Below, piece after piece: positions 15,728 to 26,141 of a DNA stretch of 64,000 nucleotides (positions are counted from its first letter, which is position 1; each line of letters starts with the position of its first letter). This stretch comes from Saccharothrix coeruleofusca (GTDB lineage: Bacteria > Actinomycetota > Actinomycetes > Mycobacteriales > Pseudonocardiaceae), in the NCBI RefSeq assembly GCF_014648515.1, contig NZ_BMRG01000023.1:22897-86896 (forward strand). Reading direction: 5' to 3'. Both the position numbers and the translations under genes were made by a program. Below the pieces are notes generated by a model, which saw only the letters and a program-made list of their open reading frames with translations, was not told the DNA's origin and searched no databases.

Positions 15728-17076
15728 CAGGCGTCCTCCCTGGTGAACACGGCCAGCTGGGTCGGCGCGCCGCGATCGGGGTCCTCCGGCCCGACGGGCA
15801 GGTGCCGCACGGTGTAGCCGCGGCGGTCGCCCACCTCCCGCGCCCAGTCGCCGAACTGCGCGCGGGTCCACTCGAAGCGGTGGTCCGGGTGCCGCAACCC
15901 GCCTGTCGGCAGGGTCTCGAACAGCGCGTTGTACTCGACGTTCGGCGTGGTCACCAGCACTACGCGGGGGCGTGCGACGGCGAAGACCGAGTGCTCCAGC
16001 GCGGGCAGCCGCATCGGGTCCAGGTGCTCGACGACCTCCATCAGCACGGCGGCGTCGAAGCCCTTCAACTCGGCGTCGGCGTAGGTCAGCGAGGACTGGC
16101 GCAGCGTGATCCGCGCGCGCAGGCGCTCGGGCATCCGGTCCAGGCGCAGCGCGCGGGCGGCCTCCCGCAGCGCCTTGGTCGACACGTCCACACCGCAGAT
16201 CTCGGTGAACTCGGGCACGGCCAGCAGGTCGCGCAGCAGCGCCCCGCCGCCGCAGCCCAGGTCCAGCACGCGGCGGGCGCCCGCTTCCCCCAGCTGCGCG
16301 AGGACCACCGCACGGCGCTGGGCGGCCAGCGAGATCCTGGGCTCGGCGAGCGCGTTGTCCAGCTCCTCCGGCTCGACCTCCTCCAGCTCGGCCAGCCGCG
16401 AGAGCGCGGACTCCACCAGCGGCTTGTGGCGGGCCAGGTAGCGGGTGGTGATCAGCTCGCGGTCCGGGTGTCCGGCCAGCCAGCCCTCCCCCGCGCGCAG
16501 CAGCTTGTCCACCTCGTCCTGGGCGACCCAGTAGTGCTTGCTGCCGTCGAGGACGGGCAGCAGCACATAGAGGTGCTTGAGGGCGTCGGCCAGCCGGTGG
16601 GTGCCGGTGAGGGTGACGTCGGCGTAGCGCGAGTCGCCCCCCTCGTCCAGCGGGATCGGCCGGATGCCGACCTCCCACCCCAGCGGCGTGAACAACCGCT
16701 CGACCAGCCGGTGCGGCAGCACCGGCACCCCGACCCGCAGCGGGATGGGCGTGGCGGCCAGGTCCTGGTGGCTCCTGCTGCGGCCGTTCATCGCGGTGCG
16801 GAACACCGAGCCCAGCGCGACGGTGAACAACGAGCCCGCCACGTACGGCCGATCGTTGACGTAGTGGGTCAGCGTGCTGCCAGGACCTCGCACGAGCGCC
16901 ACCGGGTCGACTTCGAGCAGGAGCGCGACGGTGCACTCCTCCTCGTCCGCGCGCGGGTAGAACACGTGCGCGGTGCCCGACGAGGTCGTGAACGACTGCG
17001 CCCGGTCGGGGTGCTTGTGCAGCAGGTGGCCGAGGTCGGTCGCGGGCCGGTGGGTCGTGGTCAGCGTGAGCAGCAC
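15727..17076 (-). CDS. hen1: 3'-terminal RNA ribose 2'-O-methyltransferase Hen1
   Basis: A 449-residue bacterial Hen1. The N-terminal part (1-230) is the bacteria-specific domain that contacts Pnkp (LLTLTTTHRPATDLGHLLHK, NDRPYVAGSL). The C-terminal part is a Rossmann methyltransferase with LDLGCGGGA (271-279) and the metal-binding EVVEHLD, followed by HPDHRFEW, which supplies the remaining histidine. It methylates the 2'-OH of the 3' end of cleaved RNA so that the repaired junction resists recutting. The start is GTG at 17076; known Hen1 proteins begin with the same LLTLTTT sequence, so an upstream start at 17331 is rejected. First gene of the hen1-pnkp operon. Confidence 0.96.
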   Translation of the reverse strand: MLLTLTTTHRPATDLGHLLHKHPDRAQSFTTSSGTAHVFYPRADEEECTVALLLEVDPVALVRGPGSTLTHYVNDRPYVAGSLFTVALGSVFRTAMNGRSRSHQDLAATPIPLRVGVPVLPHRLVERLFTPLGWEVGIRPIPLDEGGDSRYADVTLTGTHRLADALKHLYVLLPVLDGSKHYWVAQDEVDKLLRAGEGWLAGHPDRELITTRYLARHKPLVESALSRLAELEEVEPEELDNALAEPRISLAAQRRAVVLAQLGEAGARRVLDLGCGGGALLRDLLAVPEFTEICGVDVSTKALREAARALRLDRMPERLRARITLRQSSLTYADAELKGFDAAVLMEVVEHLDPMRLPALEHSVFAVARPRVVLVTTPNVEYNALFETLPTGGLRHPDHRFEWTRAQFGDWAREVGDRRGYTVRHLPVGPEDPDRGAPTQLAVFTREDA

Positions 17077-17522
17077 CGCTGGATTGTCACCGACCGGGCC
17101 GTCCGACGCGCCCGATTTACCACCGCGAGGACGGGGACGATCCATCGACCGCGAATGCGCAACGGCCCGACAATCCGCCCCCGGAGAAATCCGGAACGAC
17201 CCGGACCGGACCGCGCCAGCAACTCGCCGCGGTGACCGGACCGACACCACCATGGGGGTGCCACCGGGCGCGGTAGGCCGGGAGTGTCCGCCGAAATCGG
17301 TTCCCCTCACCCGAAAGCGCACTGGCTCCACCCCTGGTGGCCACTCCGCGCTCAGCCGTCACCCCTCCAGACCCTTGGCTTCCCGGGCACCCTGTTAAAT
17401 GATTTCCCAGCAATTCGACCAGTTCCGGAGAACAGCTTCCACCGGAGCACCGGCAACCGCTTTCCGGAACACTTCCGCCTTTCCACCACCATCCGGACGA
17501 GAACGTTCATTGGGGAGGACTC
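17077..17522. promoter_or_regulatory. Divergent region hen1 / vWA gene
   Basis: 446 bases between divergent genes, locally lower in GC near 17395-17420. GTTCCGGA (17422-17429) and TCCGGAAC (17463-17470) form an 8-bp inverted repeat 33 bases apart, in the leader region of the vWA gene. A strong ribosome site (GGGGAGG) precedes the vWA start at 17523. No gene is supported inside. Confidence 0.45.
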
Positions 17523-19427
17523 ATGTCCCACCGCTCCTCGTGGCGAAGATCCGCGGCCGCCACCGCGGTCGCGCTGGCGACGTGGGCCGCGACGGTGGCC
17601 GCGGTCACGGCGCCACCGGCCGCGGCCCAGGTCGACCCCGCCGACGTCGAGGTCACGCTCGGCCCCGGCGCGAGCACCGGGGTGACCAAGACGGTCACCA
17701 CCCCGCAGGTGCCGCCCAACCCGGACCTGGTGTTCCTGGCCGACACCACCGGCAGCATGGGCGGCGCCATCGCCGACGTCCGGGACAACGCCGCCGCCGT
17801 GACCGGAGAGGTGCTCGCCGCCCAGCCCAGCGCGCAGTTCGCGGTGGCCGAGTACCGCGACGCGGGTGACCCCTTCGTCTTCCGGGTCAACCAGGGGCTG
17901 ACCGGGGACACCGCGGCCGTGCAGAGCGGTATCGACGCCTGGGTGGCGGCCGGTGGCGGGGACTTCCCGGAAGCGGCCATCAACGCCCTGTTCGAGATCG
18001 GCAGCGGCGCCATCGCGTTCCGCCCGGACGGCACCAGGATCGTCGCCTGGTTCGGCGACGCGCCCTCGCACGACCCCAGCCAGGGCCACTCGCTGGCCGA
18101 CGCGATCGCCGCGCTGCAGGACGCGGGCATCCGCGTCATCGCGGTCAACATGGGGCCCTCCGGCGGCGGGATCGACACCGGCGGGCAGGCCACGGCCATC
18201 GTGGACGCGACCGGGGGCGTGCTGCTGAACAACGTGCCCGCCGACCAGGTGGCGCAGGCCATCCTGGACGGCATCCGCGCCGTCCAGGTCACCGTCACGC
18301 CCACGATCACGGCGTGCGACCCCCAACTGGCCCTCGGCTTCACCCCGGCCACCCGGACCGTTGACAGCGGTGAGAACGCGGTCTTCGCGGAGTCGATCGC
18401 GGTGGACCCGAACGCCCCGGCGGGCACTTACCACTGCACGGTCGACTTCCTGGTGGACGGCACCTCGCGCGGGTTCGTCGAGCACACCACGGTGCACGTG
18501 CCCGGTCTGACCATCGACGACGTGGTGGTCGCCGAGAGCGACGCGGGAACGACGCCCGCGACCTTCACCGTGAGCCTGGACCGGCCCAGCCCCGCCCCCG
18601 TGACGGTGGGCTTCGCCACCGCCGACGGCACCGCGATACAACCCGCGGACTACGCGCAGACCAACGGGTCGGTGACCTTCGCCCCGGGGGAGACCACCAA
18701 GCAGGTGACCGTGCCGGTCAACGGCGACGTGGTGGACGAGCCGGACGAGACGTTCACCGTGGTGCTGTCCGCGGCCGCAGGCGCGGCGATCTCCGACGCG
18801 ACCGGCGTGGGCACGATCGTCGACGACGACCGCGACGGCGTGTTCTCCTGCCGGGCCAGCGCGCTGAACCTGGTCGGCGCCGAGCCCGCGGTGGCCAACC
18901 CGGACAACGTGCCGTGCGAGGACGACGCCAAGGCGGTGGCGCAGGTCGGCCTCAACGCCGGGCTGCTGTCCGTCGGCGCGCGGGTGCTGTCGGCCACCAC
19001 CGACCAGACGCCGGACGACCTGGCCTCCGCGCCGCCCGCCGCGGGCGACAACGCCACCGCGACGGCCAAGGTGGACAAGACCACGATCAGCACCCTGGGG
19101 TTGACCATCGAGCTGGGCGTGATCGAGTCCGAGGCGGTGGCCCGGTGCGCTTCCGGTGGGGGCGGGTTGGTGCCGCAGTTCTCCGGCGCCTCCAGCATCG
19201 CCTCCCTGAAGATCAACGGGGTGCCGACCGCGGTCGGCACGGCCCCGGTCACCATCCCGCTGGTGATCGGCTCGCTGCGGCTCAACAGCACCGAGACCAC
19301 CGCCACCTCGGTGACCCAGCGGGCCGTGGTGCTGGACACCCCGCTCACCGACGTGGTCATCGGTGAGGCGCACGCGGACGTCCACGGCACGGGCGCTCAC
19401 CCGAGCGGCAACCCCTGCGTGGGCTGA
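17523..19427 (+). CDS. Secreted vWA and Calx-beta domain protein
   Basis: A 634-residue exported protein. A signal peptide (basic RSSWRRSAAATAVALATWAA, cleavage near PPAAAQ at 31-36) is followed by a von Willebrand factor A domain (about 65-255). Its metal-site motif is the DTTGSM variant (D-x-T-G-S), with NAAAVTGEV and later WFGDAPSHD. A Calx-beta repeat (about 335-440: TFTVSLDRPSPAPVTVGFAT to GTIVDDD) and a C-terminal beta-rich, choice-of-anchor-like part (about 445-634) with several cysteines follow. The domains suggest an extracellular calcium-dependent adhesion or surface protein. No LPxTG or C-terminal membrane segment is seen, so it is probably released. It is a single-gene unit closed by a hairpin. 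The role is unknown. Confidence 0.85.
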   Translation: MSHRSSWRRSAAATAVALATWAATVAAVTAPPAAAQVDPADVEVTLGPGASTGVTKTVTTPQVPPNPDLVFLADTTGSMGGAIADVRDNAAAVTGEVLAAQPSAQFAVAEYRDAGDPFVFRVNQGLTGDTAAVQSGIDAWVAAGGGDFPEAAINALFEIGSGAIAFRPDGTRIVAWFGDAPSHDPSQGHSLADAIAALQDAGIRVIAVNMGPSGGGIDTGGQATAIVDATGGVLLNNVPADQVAQAILDGIRAVQVTVTPTITACDPQLALGFTPATRTVDSGENAVFAESIAVDPNAPAGTYHCTVDFLVDGTSRGFVEHTTVHVPGLTIDDVVVAESDAGTTPATFTVSLDRPSPAPVTVGFATADGTAIQPADYAQTNGSVTFAPGETTKQVTVPVNGDVVDEPDETFTVVLSAAAGAAISDATGVGTIVDDDRDGVFSCRASALNLVGAEPAVANPDNVPCEDDAKAVAQVGLNAGLLSVGARVLSATTDQTPDDLASAPPAAGDNATATAKVDKTTISTLGLTIELGVIESEAVARCASGGGGLVPQFSGASSIASLKINGVPTAVGTAPVTIPLVIGSLRLNSTETTATSVTQRAVVLDTPLTDVVIGEAHADVHGTGAHPSGNPCVG

Positions 19428-19444
19428 CGCCCGCGTCGGGACGT

Positions 19445-19471
19445 GGGGGCGGGCCGACGCGGCCCGCCCCC
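19445..19471. terminator. Hairpin between convergent vWA and TetR genes
   Basis: GGGGGCGGGCC (19445-19455) and its exact complement (19461-19471) form an 11-bp stem with a 5-base loop, 18 bases after the vWA stop and 29 before the TetR stop on the other strand. Probably a bidirectional terminator. Confidence 0.7.
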
Positions 19472-19499
19472 GCTTCGCGCGCGACGGGTGGACAGCGGG

Positions 19500-20159
19500 T
19501 CAGTCCAGCAGCAGGTCCGCCGCGGTCAGCCGACGGCCGGGCAGCGCGTCGGGGGGCGCGTCCGGACGCGCTCGCAGACCCTCCAGCACGAGGGCCAGGG
19601 CGCGGCCCGTGGCCAACTGCGCGGTCGAGTCGGCCATCGTCTGCGGCTGGCGCAGCAGCAGTGCGTAGACGATGGCCACGTCACTGGCGCTCACGTCCGT
19701 GCGCAGCGAGCCCTCGGCCTGGGCGGTGCCCACGATGGTCTCGAAGGCGGTGAGCAGCGCGCTGCGCAGTTCGCGGAGGACCGGATCCCCGTGGAGGGTC
19801 TTCCGAACCGTCGGGGAGAGCATCGACAGCCGGACGCTCAGCCCCAGTTCGGTCGAATGGCTCAGCAGCCGGACCAGGGCGCTCCAGCCGGTGGGCTCCT
19901 CGACCGCCGCGGCTCGCGCGTACGCCAGCGCGTCGGCCATGTTGTCCCGCACCACGGCCCTGATCAGCGCATCGCGGTCGGGGAAGCGGCGGTAGAGGGT
20001 GCCGACGCCGACCTCGGCGCGGCGCGCGATCTCCTCCATCGGCACGTCCGGGCCGCGCTCGGCGAACATCTTCTTGGCGGCGCCGATGATCTGGTCCCGG
20101 TTGCGGCGCGCGTCGGCGCGCAGCGGTGTGTCGTCCGACGCTGAGAGATCCGCGGTCAC
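19500..20159 (-). CDS. TetR-family regulator, divergent from P450
   Basis: A 219-residue TetR-type repressor. The N-terminal HTH spans about 15-65 (RRNRDQIIGAAKKMFAERGP, EEIARRAEVGVGTLYRRFPD), followed by an alpha-helical ligand domain. The preferred start is GTG at 20159, giving VTADLSASDD. An upstream start at 20264 would overlap the P450 start and add a low-quality, arginine-rich extension. It is divergent from the P450-ferredoxin pair across about 100 bases, so it most likely controls that pair in response to a small hydrophobic ligand. The operator is not obvious by eye. Confidence 0.88.
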   Translation of the reverse strand: MTADLSASDDTPLRADARRNRDQIIGAAKKMFAERGPDVPMEEIARRAEVGVGTLYRRFPDRDALIRAVVRDNMADALAYARAAAVEEPTGWSALVRLLSHSTELGLSVRLSMLSPTVRKTLHGDPVLRELRSALLTAFETIVGTAQAEGSLRTDVSASDVAIVYALLLRQPQTMADSTAQLATGRALALVLEGLRARPDAPPDALPGRRLTAADLLLD

Positions 20160-20262
20160 CGGGGAATTGTCGCATTCACGGATAAGTGGACGGACAGCTT
20201 CCGGATCAGTACCGTGGGTGAAGCGGAATGATCTCCTCCACATGCCTCCGGAAGGTCGTGCC

Positions 20263-21474
20263 ATGACCCGAGCCGTCGACCACCGCGCGCTGAACTTCCC
20301 GGCTCAGCGGACCTGCCCCTACGCCCCGCCCCGCGAGTACGCGGAGCTGCGCGAGCACTCCCCGGTCCACCGGATCGAGCTGCCCAACGGCTCCTCCGCG
20401 TGGCTGATCACCCGGCACGAGCACGTCCGCGCCGTGCTGGCCGACACCCGGTTCAGCTCCGACCGCGGCAAACCGGGGTTCCCGTCGCTGCTGGCCGGGC
20501 AGGCGAGGACGAACCTGAGCGGGTACCCCATGATGATCTCGATGGACCCGCCCGAGCACAGCGCCGCGCGCCGCGCGGTGCTGGGCGAGTTCACCGTGCG
20601 GCGGATGCAGGCGCTGCAACCCCGCATCCAGCGGATCGTGGACGACTGCCTCGACGCCATGCTGGCCGGACCCCGCCCCGCGGACCTGGTGACCGCGCTG
20701 TCGCTGCCCGTCCCCTCGCTGGTGATCTGCGAACTGCTCGGCGTCCCCTACGCCGACCACGACTTCTTCCAGGTGCACACCACCTCCCTGGTCCGGCTGA
20801 GCACGCCGCCGGAAGAGCGCAGCCGCTCCATGGGCGAACTCACGGCGTACCTGAGCGAGCTGGTCAGCGCCAAGCAGGCCGAGCCGGGTGACGACCTGCT
20901 CGGCAGGCAGGTGCTCAAGCAGCGCGAGAACGGCACCGAGGACCACGGCGCACTGGTGGGCTTGGCGTTCCTGCTGCTCCTCGCCGGCCACGAGACGACC
21001 GCGAACATGATCTCGCTGGGCACGCTGATCCTGCTGGAGAACCCCGCCGCGCTCGCCGCCGTCCGGGACGACCCCGCGCTCACCCCCGGCGCGGTGGAGG
21101 AGCTGCTGCGCTACCTGACCATCGTGGAGAACGCGACCTCCAGGGTCGCCACCACCGACATCGAGGTCGGCGGCACCCTCATCCGGGCGGGCGAGGGCGT
21201 GATCTGCCTGGGGCACACGGCTGACCACGACCCCGAGGTGTTCGCCGAGCCGGAGCGGTTCGACATCGCGCGCGGCGCGCGCCACCACGTCGCGTTCGGC
21301 TTCGGCCCGCACCAGTGCCTGGGGCAGAACCTGGCGCGGCTGGAGCTGCAGGTCGTGTTCGACACCCTGCTGCGCCGCGTGCCGACGCTCGCGCTCGCCA
21401 CGCCGTCGGACCAGCTGCCGTTCAAGGACGACGCCAGCGTCTACGGCCTGTACGCGCTCCCGGTGACCTGGTAG
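20263..21474 (+). CDS. Cytochrome P450 (bacterial class I, CYP105/107-like)
   Basis: A 403-residue soluble P450. It has the I-helix oxygen motif LLLAGHETTANM (around 248), the K-helix EELLRY, and the haem loop FGFGPHQCLGQNLARLEL with the ligand cysteine near residue 350. The ATG at 20263 has GGAAGG upstream. The ferredoxin gene follows 9 bases after the stop, giving the usual P450-[3Fe-4S] ferredoxin pair; the ferredoxin reductase is elsewhere. The substrate cannot be told from the sequence. The divergent TetR gene suggests induction by the substrate or product, and no biosynthetic genes are adjacent, so a catabolic or detoxifying role is as likely as a tailoring one. Confidence 0.95.
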   Translation: MTRAVDHRALNFPAQRTCPYAPPREYAELREHSPVHRIELPNGSSAWLITRHEHVRAVLADTRFSSDRGKPGFPSLLAGQARTNLSGYPMMISMDPPEHSAARRAVLGEFTVRRMQALQPRIQRIVDDCLDAMLAGPRPADLVTALSLPVPSLVICELLGVPYADHDFFQVHTTSLVRLSTPPEERSRSMGELTAYLSELVSAKQAEPGDDLLGRQVLKQRENGTEDHGALVGLAFLLLLAGHETTANMISLGTLILLENPAALAAVRDDPALTPGAVEELLRYLTIVENATSRVATTDIEVGGTLIRAGEGVICLGHTADHDPEVFAEPERFDIARGARHHVAFGFGPHQCLGQNLARLELQVVFDTLLRRVPTLALATPSDQLPFKDDASVYGLYALPVTW

Positions 21475-21483
21475 GGGGCGCGG

Positions 21484-21681
21484 ATGAGGATCATCGCGGA
21501 CACCGGCCGGTGCGTCGGGGCGGGCCAGTGCGTCCTGGCCGAGCCGACCGCGTTCGACCAGGACGAGCAGGACGGCACGGTCGTGGTGCTCACCGAGCAC
21601 GTGGCGGGCGAGGCGTTGACCAGGACCCGCCAGGCGGTTCAGCTCTGCCCGAGCGGGGCGCTGTCGCTGGCCGAGGACTGA
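21484..21681 (+). CDS. [3Fe-4S]-type ferredoxin
   Basis: A 65-residue ferredoxin (MRIIADTGRCVGAGQCV). The first cluster motif is C-x5-C with no second cysteine between, and the last ligand sits in LCPSGAL, the pattern of single-cluster [3Fe-4S] ferredoxins that feed electrons to actinomycete P450s. It lies 9 bases after the P450 stop on the same strand, so they form an operon. Length and motifs are typical. It is expected to accept electrons from an NAD(P)H ferredoxin reductase encoded elsewhere. Confidence 0.95.
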   Translation: MRIIADTGRCVGAGQCVLAEPTAFDQDEQDGTVVVLTEHVAGEALTRTRQAVQLCPSGALSLAED

Positions 21682-21705
21682 GGCGGCCCCGCCGTCGCGC
21701 GCCGC

Positions 21706-22425
21706 GTGCTGGGATCCACCGCTGTGGACGACCGGCGGCGGGTGCTCATCGTGGCTTACGACGACGCGCAGGTCCTCGACATCACCTGCCCCAGCGGCGC
21801 TCTGGACATCGCCAACCGGTACGGCGCGGCGCCTCCGTACGCCATCGAGCTGGGCCCCCTCGGCAGGCGCGCGGCGCGCAGCTCCACCGGGATCGCGCTG
21901 GCGGCCGGGTGCGGGCTGGAGGGGGTGACCGGGCGGCTTGACACGCTGGTCGTCGTGGGCGGCGCGGGTGCGGAGGACGCGGCGGCGGACCAGCGGCTGA
22001 CACCGCGGGTGCGGCGGCTGGCCGCGCGGAGCAGGCGCGTCGCGTCGGTCCGCACCGGCCTGCCGACCAGGCCCAGATCAGCGTCTTCCCGGCCGCGCCG
22101 CCACCGGGTGACCGGCTGGTCCGGGACCTGGCGGGCCACATCGCCGGGCACCTGGCCGAGGACCTGGCGCCCGCCGCGCTGGCGGGGGATGCGATCGCCC
22201 GCCGCTGCGGGTTCGGGTCGGCCCAAGTCCTGCGGCGGGGTCTCCGCGGGCATCGACATGGCGCTGCACCTGGCCTCGCTGATCGCCGGGGACACCACGG
22301 CGGAGGCGATCCGGCTGGCCGTCGAGTACGACCCGCGCCCGCCGTTCGACTCCGGTGACGCCACCCGCGCCACGCCCGAGCTCAAGGAGCTGGCGCTGCG
22401 GCTGCCGGCCGAGTCCCAGGTGTGA
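21706..22425 (+). pseudogene. Scrambled GlxA-like/DJ-1 gene remnant
   Basis: One open frame covers 239 codons, but only its ends make sense. Residues 1-115 are the N-terminal half of a DJ-1/PfpI domain (VLIVAYDDAQVLDITCPSGA, LDTLVVVGGAG, RRVASV), broken where the nucleophile cysteine elbow should be (SVRTG instead of SVCTG). Roughly 22065-22215 is coding in another frame, giving AQISVFPAAPP, VRDLAGHIAGHLAEDLAP and CGFGSAQVLRRGL, an AraC-type C-terminal HTH of GlxA proteins. From about 22225 the first frame resumes with GVSAGIDMALHLASLIAG and EYDPRPPFDSG, the end of a DJ-1/PfpI protein. It looks like the debris of two related genes joined by deletion. A functional product is unlikely. Confidence 0.75.
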
Positions 22426-22737
22426 CACGGCCGCTCACGGCGCACCGGCCTCCGGTCCCGCTTCGCCGGTGCCGACCGGAAATGTGGTCGACAATGCAGG
22501 TGCCCCGGCCCGCCGGACCGGTTTTCCGGGAGATCCGAATACCGCCGCGACTGGCGTTGTCCCGAAATCCCCTCCTGCCCACCGCGTGGCACCACCGGTG
22601 CGGGCGCACCCCGCGCGAGCAGCAGGAACAGGGCGGACACCCCTCTCCGCGCTGGGTTCGCCCTTTCCCGCGGTCGCTCACGGCACACTCCTCCGAGTGG
22701 TTTCCGGCTGCCCTTCCGCGTGAACCGATCCGGTCCT
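22426..22737. other. Gap after the GlxA/DJ-1 remnant
   Basis: About 310 bases in which I find no gene or RNA. Open frames are proline, arginine and serine-rich shadows. The sequence right of it holds the sigma-B/F-like promoter. Confidence 0.4.
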
Positions 22738-22764
22738 GTTGAACCGCCCCGGACCGGGGGGTAC
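22738..22764 (+). promoter_or_regulatory. Sigma-B/F-like promoter for small ORF-phosphatase
   Basis: GTTG (22738-22741), 17 bases, GGGTAC (22759-22764). This fits the GTTT-N15-17-GGGTA pattern of general-stress sigma factors in actinomycetes, with one mismatch in the -35. The next start codon is at 22929, giving a leader of about 155 bases. Confidence 0.45.
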
Positions 22765-22928
22765 CTTTGCCGCAGATCCTCTTCCACGTCACCGGTGCGC
22801 AGAGGTGCGCGCAGAACCACCCGTGTTTCTCCCCCATTCCGGCAGGCGTTGTGGTGCCCCGGTGGCCATCGGGTTGCCCTGGCCGCACCGGGGTAGCCGA
22901 GGGGCGACCAGGCGAAGGGAGGCCCACC

Positions 22929-23075
22929 ATGACCGGACCGCAGCAGGAGGACGGTGGCGTCGAGCGCGGTGACGCCGAGGAGTCCAGCGGTGTGCCGCTG
23001 ACCGAGACCGAGCGAGAGGTCTCGCAGCGCCCGCCGAGCGACAGCCCGGACCCGGACGACCAGTCGTCGGGCTGA
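22929..23075 (+). CDS. Small acidic hypothetical protein
   Basis: A 48-residue frame beginning MTGPQQEDGGVERGDAEE and ending DPDDQSSG. It is strongly acidic, with no hydrophobic core, so probably disordered. The ATG at 22929 has a good GGGAGG site 6-7 bases upstream, and its stop is only 6 bases before the GTG of the phosphatase, which itself has no ribosome site. Translation of this ORF may therefore drive the phosphatase. No family is recognised. It could be a small regulator of the phosphatase or just a coupling leader ORF. Confidence 0.55.
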   Translation: MTGPQQEDGGVERGDAEESSGVPLTETEREVSQRPPSDSPDPDDQSSG

Positions 23076-23081
23076 TGCCCC

Positions 23082-24338
23082 GTGGAGCACCCCGTGCGGG
23101 ACTGCCCTCCCCCTGCGGTCGAGCGGGAGGAGTCCTGGCACGGGGTGTTCCGGCGCATCATCGACGACACCCACGTGGCGACCGCCGACGACCTGTCCGA
23201 CGTTGTCGACCGGGCCGTCGCCAAACTCGGGCTGATGGTGCAGCTGTACCTGACCGACCTGCCCCAGCGGCGCCTGCACCCGGTGCGCGCCGAGACGGGC
23301 CCCTCGCAGGTGATCGACTCCACCACCGCGGGCCGCGCCTACCGGACGGTCGAGATCGTGCCGGGGCGCCCGTTCCTCGGGCGGTCGTGCCTGTGGCTGC
23401 CGATGCTCAACGGGGCCGAGCGCCTTGGCGTGGCGCACGTCGTGCTGCCCGAGGGCGCCGACCCCAACCACCCCGTGGTGCGGCAGCAGTGCTGGACGCT
23501 GGCCGGGGTGCTGGGCCACCTGGTCATGAGCAAGCTGCACTACAGCGACCTGTTCCACGTCGTGCGGCGGACCAGGCCGCTGACGGTGGCCGCGGAGCTG
23601 CTGTGGCAGATGCTGCCCCCGCAGACCTTCGCCAGCGACCGCTTGGCCGTGGCCGCGCTGCTGGAGCCCTACGACGAGGTCGGCGGTGACGGCTACGACT
23701 ACGCCGTGGACGACCACCGCGCGTACGTGGCGATCTTCGACTCGATGGGCCACGACATGCTGGCGGGCCTGACCACCGCGGTGGCGCTGGCGGCCACCCG
23801 CAACGCCCGCCGTCAGGGCTTGGGGCTGCTGGAGGCCGCCGGGTTGGCCGACCGGTCCATCCACGTCCAGAGCAGCCGGGCGTCGCGGATGCCGTTCGCC
23901 ACCGCCGTGCTCGCCGAACTGGACCTCGACACCGGGCAGCTGTGCTACCTGGTGGCCGGGCACCCGCCGCCGGTGCTGCTGCGCCGGGGCCGCGTGGTCA
24001 AGACGCTGCACGGGTACCTGCGCCCGCCGCTGGGCCTGGGGCACCTGGTCGACGAGGAACCGAAGCTGGGCCGGGAGCAGCTCCAACCCGGCGACCGGGT
24101 GCTGTTCCACAGCGACGGCGTGATCGAGGCGCGCAGCCCCGACGGCGAGCTGTTCGGCGTGGAACGGCTGGTGGACCTGACCGAGCGCAACGAGGCGGCG
24201 GGGCTGCCGCCGCCGGAGACGCTGCGCAGGGTGGGCCACGCCGTGCTGGAGCACCAGGACGGCCGCCTGCAGGACGACGCCACGCTGGTCCTGCTGGAGT
24301 GGTCCGACGGAGTGCGCACGCGACTGCCTCAGGTGTGA
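23082..24338 (+). CDS. SpoIIE-type PP2C serine phosphatase with sensor domain
   Basis: A 418-residue protein. Residues 20-160 look like a GAF-type sensor (DLSDVVDRAVAKLGLMVQLY, CLWLPMLNGAERLGVAHVVL). Residues 165-415 are a SpoIIE/PP2C phosphatase: GGDGYDYAV supplies the first metal ligands, IFDSMGHDMLAGL the second, and VAGHPPPVLLRRG, LFHSDGVIEAR and DDATLVLLEW the later motifs. Such enzymes dephosphorylate STAS anti-anti-sigma factors or similar proteins in response to a signal. The start is GTG at 23082, coupled to the preceding small ORF. With a sigma-B/F-like promoter in front, it may be a second input to the partner-switching pathway encoded at 38.6-41.5 kb; this is inference. Confidence 0.88.
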   Translation: MEHPVRDCPPPAVEREESWHGVFRRIIDDTHVATADDLSDVVDRAVAKLGLMVQLYLTDLPQRRLHPVRAETGPSQVIDSTTAGRAYRTVEIVPGRPFLGRSCLWLPMLNGAERLGVAHVVLPEGADPNHPVVRQQCWTLAGVLGHLVMSKLHYSDLFHVVRRTRPLTVAAELLWQMLPPQTFASDRLAVAALLEPYDEVGGDGYDYAVDDHRAYVAIFDSMGHDMLAGLTTAVALAATRNARRQGLGLLEAAGLADRSIHVQSSRASRMPFATAVLAELDLDTGQLCYLVAGHPPPVLLRRGRVVKTLHGYLRPPLGLGHLVDEEPKLGREQLQPGDRVLFHSDGVIEARSPDGELFGVERLVDLTERNEAAGLPPPETLRRVGHAVLEHQDGRLQDDATLVLLEWSDGVRTRLPQV

Positions 24339-24353
24339 CCGTACGGGCGCTAG

Positions 24354-26096
<1,743 letters not shown>

Positions 26097-26101
26097 GCAG
26101 C

Positions 26102-26132
26102 CCGCGGCGGCGGGGGTGCCCCGCCGCCGCGG
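26102..26132. terminator. 14-bp hairpin between alpha-galactosidase and amidase
   Basis: CCGCGGCGGCGGGG (26102-26115) pairs perfectly with 26119-26132 around a 3-base loop, 6 bases after the galactosidase stop and 10 before the amidase stop on the other strand. A probable bidirectional terminator. Confidence 0.75.
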
Positions 26133-26141
26133 CTTCGCACG

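Noticed and set aside
15728-16936. Long N-terminal extension of Pnkp
   Set aside because: The extension is antisense-like in composition and lies over hen1 in another frame; the Pnkp P-loop starts directly after ATG 15727.
20160-20264. Upstream start of the TetR gene before the P450
   Set aside because: It would overlap the P450 start and adds an arginine-rich tail; GTG 20159 gives the normal TetR length.
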